DNA of 28,031 nt from UBA8752 sp965659115 (lineage in GTDB: Bacteria; Bacteroidota; Bacteroidia; Flavobacteriales_D; Sanyastnellaceae), in NCBI GenBank assembly GCA_965659115.1, contig CBFHUP010000037.1, positions 1 to 28,031 of the forward strand, read 5' to 3'. Made by a program: the position numbers and the translations under genes. The first letter of the stretch is position 1; every line of letters begins with the position of its first letter. Below, in pieces: positions 1 through 8,700 of the stretch. The notes under the pieces are model-generated. The model made no database searches, was not told the DNA's origin, and saw only the letters and a program-made list of their open reading frames with translations.

Positions 1-343
1 GGTTCTCCGCAAACCAACATTGGTCACCGATTTGTACCACGCTGTAATTGTAGCCGTCCATGGAGGGTGAACTGCACGCAGGCGCCTCTTCGCAATTGCC
101 AAACAGAGCAAGCAGATGGGTAAGGTCACCAATGTCAATGACGCCATCTCCATCATAGTCAGGATCATAATTTGGATTCATGGACTCCATTCCTGCATCG
201 TCCGGCATGAGAATGACCAAGAGCGACAACACATCCATGATGGTATAACAATCGTTGTTGTCAAAATCCGGATTGTAATTGGGATTGCCTTGAGCGAACA
301 CAAAACCAGGAAGCAACAGAAGGAACAATACAATTTGGCGCAT
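1..343 (-). CDS. FISUMP-family secreted protein with dockerin-like N-terminus (3' end outside window)
   Basis: Only the first 114 codons are inside the window. They begin with ATG at 343 and a signal peptide (hydrophobic core LFLLLLPGFVFA, residues 6-17). Two EF-hand/dockerin-like calcium loops follow: residues 26-37 (D26, D28, N30, T34, D37) and 62-73 (D62, D64, D66, D70, D73). After a Cys-containing linker comes the opening of a Fibrobacter succinogenes major paralogous (FISUMP) domain, with MDGYNYSVVQIGDQCWFAEN at 95-114. The fragment aligns without gaps to the N-terminus of the protein at 2713-3624, about 74 identities in 114 by hand count, so the two are paralogues. The product is exported; its ligand or function is unknown. 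FISUMP domains are a known family of secreted proteins without an assigned activity. The family call rests on the complete paralogue. Confidence 0.8.
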   Translation of the reverse strand, partial: MRQIVLFLLLLPGFVFAQGNPNYNPDFDNNDCYTIMDVLSLLVILMPDDAGMESMNPNYDPDYDGDGVIDIGDLTHLLALFGNCEEAPACSSPSMDGYNYSVVQIGDQCWFAEN

Positions 344-634
344 GTATGAAGATTACCGCAATTGTATGTAAGTCAAAATATATTCGACACCCGGATATAA
401 TCGAATTTCTGACCCAAAAACAGACCCGTCCACCGCGACATCGCCTGACGCCTAAACCTTGAGGCATCGCGCTCAGATCGCCCTGAAACAAGGCGCACGA
501 AACCACCTTCAGCAGCTCTTGCAGTCCCTAAAACCCAGCAGGCGCATAGCGGCGCGGACAAAGCGCAATGCCCTTAGCCGCAGCCAACCAAAATCTCCGA
601 TTTGTGTGAGTGTATGTGTGTGGCAGGCAGTAAA
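344..634. other. Intergenic region between fadH and the left FISUMP gene
   Basis: This 291-base gap carries no convincing gene. The part next to the FISUMP start (about 344-405) is AT-rich and resembles the upstream region of the second FISUMP gene. The middle (about 420-600) is GC-richer and I see no motif in it. Near the fadH stop there is a short low-complexity GT-rich tract at about 602-623 (CA-rich on the coding strand). I see no clear rho-independent terminator after fadH. Short open frames here have no recognisable protein features. Confidence 0.5.
356..401 (-). promoter_or_regulatory. Upstream element shared by both FISUMP genes (copy A)
   Basis: Read on the minus strand, two blocks recur upstream of both FISUMP starts: ATTATATCCGGGTG (401-388) and TGACTTACATACAATTGCGG (375-356). 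The second block ends 12 bases before the ATG. Copy B has ATTATCCCGGTG and TGACTTACAATGCGG. Between the blocks copy A has TATATTTTG, close to but not matching the Bacteroidota -7 consensus TAnnTTTG, and I see no -33 TTG at proper spacing. This may be a promoter or leader retained after gene duplication. The role is inferred. Confidence 0.35.
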
Positions 635-2689
635 TCAGAGCGAGCGGGCCCATTCGAAGCCTTCGCGGATGGCGCGTTCGGCGTCGATGCCGTAGGCCAC
701 CTTGGCACCGCCAATGACCGAGACGGGAATGCCGGTGGTCTCGAGGGCTTCTACCGGTTCGTTGTTGGAGAGTTGGCCCGAGCAAAACACCACGTTGTCG
801 AGTTCGAGGAACTGCTCCTTGTCGCCCACTTCGATGCGGAGTCCCTTGGGCTCGATGGCCTTGTAGGTCACGCCGGGGATGGCTTTGACGCCACGGAATC
901 GGAGCGTGAGGCGGTGGATCCAGCCTGTCGTCTTGCCGAGACCCTTGCCGGGCTTGCCTTCCTTGCGCTGGAGCAAATACAGCGTGCGACCGTTGCTGGG
1001 GCGCTGGGGTTCGATCAGGCCGCCGTCGTGCTCGAGGCTGCCGTCGATGCCCCAGCTCTTGCGGAAGCCGTCTACCGTCTCCTCGCCGTGGGGATGCGAA
1101 AGGAAGTCGGCCACGTCGAATCCAATGCCGCCAGCCCCAATGAGGGCCACGCGCTGGCCCACCTCCACTTCGCCGCGCAAAACTCTGTCGTAAGGCACCG
1201 CAATCGGCAGGTCATTGCCGGGGATGCTGGGTACGCGGGGCCGAATGCCAGCGCACCACGCCACGGCTTTAAACGGGACGCCCTTGTCTTGGGCCGCACC
1301 CACATCGTTGGGCTCAAAGCGGGTACCGAGGTGAATGCGGACACCATGGCGATCCAGCTCATGCTGGTAGTAGCGCAGGGTCTCGGCGAACTCTTCTTTT
1401 CCCGGAATCTGATGGGCCAGCAAGAATTGGCCGCCGAGCTTCTCCTGGGCCTCGTAGAGGTCTACTGTGGCGCCGCGCTTGGCGAGTTCGAGTGCGGTGG
1501 ACATGCCCGCTGGGCCGCCACCCACAACGGCATAGCGGCCTTCAAGACCTTGTGGGGCGGCCTTGGTGAATTCTGTTTCGCGGCCAGCGCGCGGATTCAC
1601 CACACAGCCCGCTACTTGGCCCTTGAAGGTGCGGTCCAAGCACGCCTGGTTGCACGCGATGCAGGTATTGATCTCGCCTTCCCGGCCCTCGATGGCCTTG
1701 GCCATGATGTCGCCGTCGGCCAGCCAAGGCCGCGCCATGGAAACCAGGTCGGCGCAGCCGTCGGCCAATACCTGCTCGGCCACCTCGGGCATGTTGATGC
1801 GGTTGGTGGTCACCAGCGGCACGCCCACTTGGCCCATGAGCTTCTTGGTCACCCAGGCGAATCCAGCACGCGGCACCATCGCCGCAATCGTAGGGATGCG
1901 GGCCTCGTGCCAACCGATGCCCGTGTTGATGATGTCGGCGCCAGCGGCCTCGATGACCTGGGCCTGTTCCACCACCTCGCCCCAGCCGTTGCCCTCCTCC
2001 ACGAGGTCGAGCATGCTCAATCGGTACATGATGGCAAAGTCCGGCCCACAGGCCTGTCGGATGCGCGACACGATTTCCTCTGGAAAGCGCACGCGGTTGG
2101 CGAAATCGCCGCCCCATTGGTCGGACCGGTGGTTGGTGCGGCGCACCAGGAACTGGTTGATGAGGTAGCCTTCGGAGCCCATGATCTCCACGCCATCGTA
2201 ACCGGCTTCGCGGGCCAGAACCGCACAGCGGACGTAGGCGCGGATGGTCCGCTCCACACCCCTGCCACTGAGCGCCCAAGGGCTGAATTTGCTGATGGGC
2301 GCTTTGCCTTTCGATGGCGCGACGCAGAATGGGTGATAGCTGTACCGCCCGCCGTGCAGGATTTGCAGGGCAATGCGGCCGTCGGCTGCGTGCACGGCAT
2401 CGGTCACCTCCCGGTGCTTGGCCGCTTGGCTGGAACGCATGAGGGCCGCGCCATGCGGGGCGAGCTTGCCTGCGCGGTTGGGGCTGATGCCGCCTGTGAC
2501 AATGAGCCCAGCGCCACCCTCGGCCCGCTCGGCATAAAACTTAGCGAGCTTAGTGAATCCGCCCGGCTCCTCCTCGAGGCCCATATGCATGGAGCCCATG
2601 ATGGAGCGGTTGGGCATGGTCATGCCCGCCAACTCCAGCGGCTGAAGCAAGTGCGGGTACTTGGGATGGCGCGGAGCAGTTCCAGTCAT
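635..2689 (-). CDS. fadH: NADPH-dependent 2,4-dienoyl-CoA reductase
   Basis: FadH reduces 2,4-dienoyl-CoA to enoyl-CoA during beta-oxidation of unsaturated fatty acids, using NADPH, FAD, FMN and one 4Fe-4S cluster. The 684 residues match the E. coli enzyme (about 670) throughout. Residues 1-340 form the Old Yellow Enzyme-type FMN barrel, with MGSMHMGLEE at 31-40 and the catalytic pair Tyr175 (GSEGYLIN) and His261 (GWHEAR). The iron-sulphur cysteines are C343, C346, C350 and C362. The FAD-binding motif GGGPAG is at 390-395, and a second nucleotide-binding site VALIGAGGIGFD follows in the C-terminal half. ATG at 2689 was chosen because family similarity starts right after it; the in-frame extension to 2812 would run into the upstream FISUMP gene. 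It lies 23 bases after that gene and could be cotranscribed with it, though no functional link is evident. The GC content looks clearly higher than in the flanking FISUMP genes. Confidence 0.97.
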   Translation of the reverse strand: MTGTAPRHPKYPHLLQPLELAGMTMPNRSIMGSMHMGLEEEPGGFTKLAKFYAERAEGGAGLIVTGGISPNRAGKLAPHGAALMRSSQAAKHREVTDAVHAADGRIALQILHGGRYSYHPFCVAPSKGKAPISKFSPWALSGRGVERTIRAYVRCAVLAREAGYDGVEIMGSEGYLINQFLVRRTNHRSDQWGGDFANRVRFPEEIVSRIRQACGPDFAIMYRLSMLDLVEEGNGWGEVVEQAQVIEAAGADIINTGIGWHEARIPTIAAMVPRAGFAWVTKKLMGQVGVPLVTTNRINMPEVAEQVLADGCADLVSMARPWLADGDIMAKAIEGREGEINTCIACNQACLDRTFKGQVAGCVVNPRAGRETEFTKAAPQGLEGRYAVVGGGPAGMSTALELAKRGATVDLYEAQEKLGGQFLLAHQIPGKEEFAETLRYYQHELDRHGVRIHLGTRFEPNDVGAAQDKGVPFKAVAWCAGIRPRVPSIPGNDLPIAVPYDRVLRGEVEVGQRVALIGAGGIGFDVADFLSHPHGEETVDGFRKSWGIDGSLEHDGGLIEPQRPSNGRTLYLLQRKEGKPGKGLGKTTGWIHRLTLRFRGVKAIPGVTYKAIEPKGLRIEVGDKEQFLELDNVVFCSGQLSNNEPVEALETTGIPVSVIGGAKVAYGIDAERAIREGFEWARSL

Positions 2690-2712
2690 GCCCCCAAGTT
2701 CGGACAACCCGG

Positions 2713-3624
2713 TCAATTCTCGTTTTGCAGACAACGCACAGAAAAACCGTACTCCGGTTCTGTCTCGTTGGTCTTGATGTCCGAATTGATGAAATACAAG
2801 AACCGCAGCCAAGCACCTTCGCCTTCAGGGGTAGAACTCCACCAGTAACTGTACTTCCCTGCAAAATCAAAGCCCCCCATTGAACCGCGGTTGCCGGCGG
2901 GCTTCCCGCCAAACCCATAACTGTCGGTTCCGTTTCCAAGGTTGTACCAGCCAGTTGTGGTTTTGATGGCATTGCCCTCCGTTCCCAACGCCACCTGCGA
3001 GGAAAGGAAATCCTCCAGTTCTTGCCACTCCTCATGCGACGGCACATGCCATCCTGCAGGACACAACCCGCGTCCATCGTTGACCGCGTGCCAATTGTAT
3101 AGCCTACCGTTCTCCTCTAAGGAACTGGCAGCATCGCAGGACTCAAGATCAGGGGCGAAATCAACGCAAGCACTGCTTCCCTCGCCATAAACCGCTGTGG
3201 CTCCTATGGAGGCACCGGTCCACTCAGCATCCGTCAAGCCCGAAGCGATGGAGTCTCCATTGCGGTACGTTGTTGTGCGCAAATTTTCGGCAAACCAACA
3301 CTGCCCTCCAATCTCCACGGCATTGTATGTGTATCCATCCATGAACGCTGAATTGCAGAGCAAGGCCTCCCCACAAGTCCCAAACAAGGTCAGCAAATGG
3401 GTCAAATCGCCAATGGATACGATGCCATCTCCATCGGAGTCCGGGTCATAACCTGCATTGGGCGAATCCTGCCCACCGTTGTCCGGCACGAGGAGAACCA
3501 GCACAGACAATATGTCCATGATTGTGAAGCACCCATTGTCATCAAAATCAGGGTCATAATTTGGATTGGCTTGCGCCAATAAAAATCCAGGCAACATCAG
3601 AGCAACAAGTAGAATGCATCGCAT
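2713..3624 (-). CDS. FISUMP-family secreted protein with dockerin-like N-terminus (complete)
   Basis: 303 residues from ATG at 3624. Residues 1-18 are a signal peptide (ILLVALMLPGFLLAQ). Two canonical calcium loops follow: residues 26-37 (D26, D28, N30, T34, D37) and 62-73 (D62, D64, D66, S70, D73), each leading into a hydrophobic helix (MDILSVLVLL; GDLTHLLTLFG), as in dockerin modules. Residues about 92-300 form the FISUMP domain (TIGR02145-like), with the hallmarks GGQCWFAENLRTTTY, GRLYNWHAV, LCPAGWHVPSHEEW, YWWSST and YGFSVRC. The protein ends at the domain, with no T9SS sorting tail and no membrane anchor, so after export it would be soluble or held through the dockerin-like module. Function is unknown. 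It is a paralogue of the truncated gene at the left edge and lies immediately upstream of fadH. Confidence 0.88.
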   Translation of the reverse strand: MRCILLVALMLPGFLLAQANPNYDPDFDDNGCFTIMDILSVLVLLVPDNGGQDSPNAGYDPDSDGDGIVSIGDLTHLLTLFGTCGEALLCNSAFMDGYTYNAVEIGGQCWFAENLRTTTYRNGDSIASGLTDAEWTGASIGATAVYGEGSSACVDFAPDLESCDAASSLEENGRLYNWHAVNDGRGLCPAGWHVPSHEEWQELEDFLSSQVALGTEGNAIKTTTGWYNLGNGTDSYGFGGKPAGNRGSMGGFDFAGKYSYWWSSTPEGEGAWLRFLYFINSDIKTNETEPEYGFSVRCLQNEN

Positions 3625-3642
3625 GAATTAAAAGTCGAACCT

Positions 3643-3696
3643 CCGCATTGTAAGTCAGCGGAAAATTCGTCCAATGGCGCATTCCACCGGGATAAT
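3643..3696 (-). promoter_or_regulatory. Upstream element shared by both FISUMP genes (copy B)
   Basis: In the 93-base gap before the complete FISUMP gene, minus strand, ATTATCCCGGTG (3696-3685) and TGACTTACAATGCGG (3657-3643) match the two blocks upstream of the left FISUMP gene, with different spacing between them (27 versus 12 bases). The second block ends 18 bases before the ATG. It is either a regulatory sequence or the remains of the duplicated unit. I see no clean Bacteroidota -33/-7 promoter here. Confidence 0.35.
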
Positions 3697-3717
3697 CATG
3701 TAAAGCAAGTCCGCTTC

Positions 3718-5763
3718 TTATTCGGAACAGGCTTGCCCGAATACACTTAAAATGAGCAGAATGTCCGACACATCAACCCAGCCATTGGCGTTGAAGTCAA
3801 AGGCACATGTACCCGATTCTGTAAGGCACTGCTGCTGTTCAATGGACCACACCGTGCCCGGTCCACACAGCCCTTGGTAGGTGCACGAACCGTCATCTTG
3901 TGTGGCCGAAGGGAGGTAGTTGTCGGCGATCGGATTGGTACAACCCAGCACACCACCGTATCCGGACCAGTCTACAGCCCCTCCTTTGTGGAACAATCCG
4001 CCAAACCAGAGGATTTCGTAGTCGACAGGCGTCCCTTGAAGCACCCGCAAAGACAGGTCTTGCAAGGTATCTCCATTCCATACCACTGAAGTCCACAACG
4101 GCGGTGCAGTCAAGTGCAACCAGACCGAGTCGCCCGCCGCTTCGAACTGAACGGCCACATCCTCGGCACCTTCGATCACGCTGACCATACTGTCCGCAGG
4201 GACGTCATAGCGACAAGACCGTCCTCCCATGGGCCAAAACACCTCCAAGGAGTCCACCACATTTTCAGAATCCAATCCAAAAAACTGGGTCGCACTGTGC
4301 TGAACAAACAGGTCCTCGCCGGCGCGGAGGGTGCGCTGTTGAATGCGACCATTGGAATGCAGCACCAACCGCGCACCTATGGCTTCGCTGTTGGAATGCG
4401 TTCCACACAACGACACCGCCAACCTGTGGCGGCTCGGGTGGTCTTCGGCCGCTGCATTGAGCAAGAACGTGGCATATTGACCTGATCCTGAACCCACAAT
4501 GTCTGGCCTCAAATCACCATCGAGGTCACCGCGCACCACACTTTGCCACAAAGCGTCTTTGCCCCACCATTCATCTGCCACCTCTGCGAAGTTCCCGCCG
4601 CTGGAGAGGGCCCCCGGGTGCCGATAGAAATAATTGTCGTACTGCTGGACATCGCTGCCCGAACCGGGAATGGTCAGCGGGGAGGTCGCCACCACCAAAT
4701 CTTCCCAGCCATCGAGGTCTTGGTCAACCCACAGAGAACCCCACGCCCATCGGTCGGTATCCAATCCGACTTCTGCCGAACGCTCTTCAAACACCCCCGC
4801 ACTGTCCCGATCAAAGTAGGCTCCGGTCAATTGGGGAAAGGGATAATAGAATTCCCCCATGGACTGGTTGGTCACAAAAACCTCTTCGGCCCCATCCCCA
4901 TCGGGGTCTCCCATGGAAATGGACATCGATGACATGAACACATCCAATCCCAACGCCGCAGCCGACTCTGTGAAGCTCCCGTCGCCGTTGTTGAGGAAAG
5001 CCTGATTGGGAGCGGCACAATTCGCGTCGACTCCAGCGTCGTTGATCACGAAAACGTCCAACAAGTCATCTCCGTTGAGGTCCATCCAACTTCCTTGAAA
5101 CGAGGACTGTATTCCAGCGGCCAAACCCGATGAGACGGATGCGTCAACCCATGCCCCTTGCTCCTGTTTCAACAGTACGTTTTCGCTCATCCATAACTCC
5201 ATGCATGGCATGGCATAGATGGACACCATGACGTCGAGGTCCCCATCTTGGTCCAAGTCGTTCCATGCCATCCCGTATGCCGCACGGTTCTCTAAGACGT
5301 CAAATCCCCAGTCTGCAGTGCGGTTCACAAACCCCCCGTCCTCGCAAATCCACACTTGGCTCTGAGACACCAATCCTCCTCCCGAAAACAAGGAGAAGGG
5401 CATGGCTGCGGTGTGCACAAAGTCGCGGTCACCATCGTTGTCGATGTCGAGCCACATCAAAGACATGGGCCTTCCCGTGCCAGGGACAATGCCCAAATCA
5501 ACGGGAACCAAACCTGCAGGGCCTCCAGCATAAAAAAGCAGTCCTCCAGAGGCGTTACTCACAGTCAGGTCATCCCATCCATCCAGATTGAAGTCCACCA
5601 AACTCATCCCCTGCCCCGAGAAATTGGTGTAGGTTTCAATTTGAGGAGCATCAGGCCAAGGCACCCATTGCGCCCAAGCTTGGTGAGCGCCGATACTGAG
5701 ACACCACGTCAAAAGGCACTTCCCCACAAGGGTGTTTGTCGCTCGTGCCAAAAACATGGACAT
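3718..5763 (-). CDS. Secreted FG-GAP/VCBS propeller protein with ASPIC/UnbV and dockerin-like C-terminus
   Basis: 681 residues from ATG 5763; a TTG three bases upstream or the ATG at 5757 are alternatives. The signal peptide ends near Ala31 (HQAWA|QW). Residues about 45-450 hold repeated Asp-rich FG-GAP/VCBS blades such as VDFNLDGWDDLTVSN, LDIDNDGDRDFVHT, DLDQDGDLDVMVS and DLDGDLRPDIVGS, which bind calcium and form an integrin-like beta-propeller. About 460-530 resemble the ASPIC/UnbV domain (IGARLVLHSNG, then VVDSLEVFWPMGG), giving a CRTAC1-like layout. Residues 607-627 carry a Cys-bounded motif (GCTNPIADNY, then DDGSC). The C-terminus has one dockerin-like loop at 656-667 (D656, N658, N660, D664, D667) followed by the helix ILLILSVFG. 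It is probably a surface or secreted adhesion or structural protein; no enzymatic site is seen. It lies 30 bases after the 1513-residue protein gene. Confidence 0.85.
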   Translation of the reverse strand: MSMFLARATNTLVGKCLLTWCLSIGAHQAWAQWVPWPDAPQIETYTNFSGQGMSLVDFNLDGWDDLTVSNASGGLLFYAGGPAGLVPVDLGIVPGTGRPMSLMWLDIDNDGDRDFVHTAAMPFSLFSGGGLVSQSQVWICEDGGFVNRTADWGFDVLENRAAYGMAWNDLDQDGDLDVMVSIYAMPCMELWMSENVLLKQEQGAWVDASVSSGLAAGIQSSFQGSWMDLNGDDLLDVFVINDAGVDANCAAPNQAFLNNGDGSFTESAAALGLDVFMSSMSISMGDPDGDGAEEVFVTNQSMGEFYYPFPQLTGAYFDRDSAGVFEERSAEVGLDTDRWAWGSLWVDQDLDGWEDLVVATSPLTIPGSGSDVQQYDNYFYRHPGALSSGGNFAEVADEWWGKDALWQSVVRGDLDGDLRPDIVGSGSGQYATFLLNAAAEDHPSRHRLAVSLCGTHSNSEAIGARLVLHSNGRIQQRTLRAGEDLFVQHSATQFFGLDSENVVDSLEVFWPMGGRSCRYDVPADSMVSVIEGAEDVAVQFEAAGDSVWLHLTAPPLWTSVVWNGDTLQDLSLRVLQGTPVDYEILWFGGLFHKGGAVDWSGYGGVLGCTNPIADNYLPSATQDDGSCTYQGLCGPGTVWSIEQQQCLTESGTCAFDFNANGWVDVSDILLILSVFGQACSE

Positions 5764-5793
5764 CAAGATACCCCAGGAATCAATGGCCTATCC

Positions 5794-8700
5794 TCAGTCG
5801 AATTCTGGGAACCGGTCCACGAATTCATTGCGGCGGCCCCGTGAGGGCAGGATTTGGTAAATGAAGCGGTCGTCCCCCTCCTTGATCCTGCGCTTGTCGT
5901 CTTTGAGCGCCGTGATCCCGTCTATGAATTGCTGGTCCTTAGAGGTGATGTTCATGACGCCGTTGCGATACTCAAAGAAGTACCAGTTTTCGTTGTCCAG
6001 GTGCAGGTAAATCCTGAGGATGCCATTCGTTCCTGCCAAGCTCCATTCGATCCGGCCTTGCAGCCTTCTGAAGACCGGGACTTTGCCCATCGAAACAATG
6101 CCAATGCCGTTTTCTCCGCTCACAAAAGCGTCTTCCGAAGGGTCCCAGGTCAAGTCAAGCCCCGTAAAGAGGAACCTGTGTTGGATGGACTCGGGCGTTT
6201 TCTTGAATGCCCCCATCAACGTCATTTCTCCGAGCACCTCATCGGCACCTTCTAGACCCAGCCATTCGCGGGTTGCGGCCTCAAACGTGGTTCCACTGAT
6301 GTCAAGGGGCACTGCCGTCGCATAGAGCTGCAACCTTTCGGCCAGCGACTTCCACAACGGGTCATCAAACGGGAAGTCCAACCCAACGGTCACCTCAGCC
6401 TCAATTCCAGTACCCGTTGGGAACACTTTTACAGCACCTGCTGAGCGCTGCGTGACCATGCCGTAATCCACGGGCAGACTGACCGGACCGGTTCCCGTTA
6501 CACTGCAATCTCCGGCCTTGAGTTCGATGAGCGTTCCCGGCAAATTCGGCTGCATCATCTTTTCGGGGGAACCGGCTTGGTAAACCGCGTCACGCTTGTT
6601 GTAGCGAAGCTCACCGGTCGCCGCCAAAATGCGGTATTCGTCGTGTCCACGAACCTCATCCACAAAGGCCCCATAAGGTCCACCACCCGGCTCATCGACA
6701 TCCCGGAAATAAGCCCCCACTCCCAAGTGAGACATCATGGGCGTCTTGAGGGTGGTGTCCAAGGGGATGCGCACATCCTTGGGGTCGATGACCGCAGTGA
6801 ACAAGAGCTGTTGCTTGTCCGTTTCTGGACATGCGGCCTCGAGGGTCACGGCGCCATCGAACTCGAGGTGTTGCCGCGCGGCGGCCAACCTCACGTCTCC
6901 TGAGAAGCCAAAGAATGGACTCAGACCAAATCCATCTTGAATGGGAATCACACCCCTTCCCACCGTTTCGCCGCTGGTATCTACCTCCACGGTCTCGAAT
7001 TGAATCAGCTGCTCCAATCCGTTCTCGTCCTCATAGAACATGCTCGCCCGTGCCTCGTAATCAAAGCGACCCGCAATATTGACATCGGCATCGAAGAGCC
7101 GGTGGTATCGGGTCACGACATTGGCCACAATGACCGCCCGGGTTAACTGGTCCATCTGGGCGCGCTTCCTGACCACCACCAGCCCACTGTCGGGCTCTAC
7201 AAAGGCGTCGGCCGTCCTGATGAACTTCACATCTTGGCATTTGAGTACCGCTTCGCTCACATCGTACACCGCAGTGGGTGCCAAGAAATTCAGGCTGTCT
7301 TGATCGGCCCTCGTGGAGTAAAAATTAGAACTCGATGAAGCCTCGTCGGAGTCAATCACAAAGTCATCCAATGGCTCACGGCTGGAAGTCATCTCCATCT
7401 CGTCTTCATCCATATACCACTTGAACTCGTCCATGTAACACATGTACTGGTTGGCTGGCAACTCGATCTTGGTTTCGCCATCGTTGGAAGCGAATTCACC
7501 CACGCGCTCATCAAAATCGATGTCGCAGTGGACATTGTCGGTCTTAAAGGCCAAAGCCCCCTCTACGTTCTGGTCCAATTGGAAGGAAGCTGTATCGGCC
7601 AAGATGTGGCTGCGGTTGTAGCGGAACATGGCCGAGCCGAGCTGCGCCCCACTGAAGCGCATCAATCCGTCGCCTGTCATGCCCTGTGCGCCGAGCACCA
7701 CCCCGCCTTCCAATTCACTGGCCCCCTCGAAGAGCCTGAGCGGCACATCTTGGGTCCGAGCAGAAATGCGGTTTGAACGGGGTTCAAACAAAACATCGAC
7801 CCCCTCACCCTGCACCTCTGGAACGGGCGGGGGACCCGCCGACTCTCGGTTGGTAAAGATCTGAGCGGTGCCCTTTGTGCTGTCCGGAAGGAGCACAAAA
7901 CGATCGCTTTCTGCATGCGATGTTTTGAAATTCAGGGTGCCCCCTCCCTGCAATCCTCCGCCGTCCAAGGTGAGGTTCTGATCGAAGTTTCCAACGCCAC
8001 CATAAACTTGGTAGCCACCCGTTGGCGTAGCTGTTGTGAAACCCAAATGGAGGTCGTCCATCACATGCAGGTTTTCTTGGAGCGGCGGCAAAAGATCCCC
8101 GGACTCCAATGTGCCTTCGAAAACCAACTCCTGACGCCCCAGCGCGTCCAAGCTGTCGAGCGTGAACGGCTCTACCACAAATCGAAAACGGTCGCGCTCA
8201 TAGGCGCCGTTTTCGATGGCTTGATCGTCCCAATGCACGTAACTCGGCTCTTCGGTAACCAAAACAGGGTACTCGGGATAGGCCTCACTTAAGCGTCCTG
8301 ACTTGTTGATGGGAACGTCCACGCGCAGCACCCCATGGATGTACTCCAGCCTGTTTTTGACCAGCTTGCGTTTGGGCCTGCCACGGGCATCCTTCTCCTC
8401 TTCGTTGACCCGGATTTTACAAGACTCTACTGCATTCAGTTCAATGGAAAACGACTCATAGTCAAAGTCATAATCTGAACCATCAAACTGGAGGTTTCCC
8501 GCCCGCACTCCTCCTGCAAAAGTGAAGTCGCGGTCCTCTCCAATGACCACCTTCCCATTCCGCGGTTCGATCACCACACCACGGTCTCGCGACACGTTCA
8601 CCCGATCCACGCCATTCAGCTTGAGCTGTCCATTGAGCAAACTGATCTCTCCATGCTCTGAGCCCGACGCTTCGGAACGAAAAAACAACACATCGAAATC

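Noticed and set aside
602..623. GT/CA-rich tract after fadH as a possible regulatory repeat
   Set aside because: It is short and imperfect, with no hairpin or regular period; I treat it as low-complexity sequence.
602..2848. 748-codon open frame on the plus strand opposite fadH
   Set aside because: It is a mirror of a high-GC gene that lacks stop codons in the opposite frame. The minus-strand product has all FadH motifs, while the plus-strand translation has no recognisable domain and starts in the intergenic GT-rich tract.
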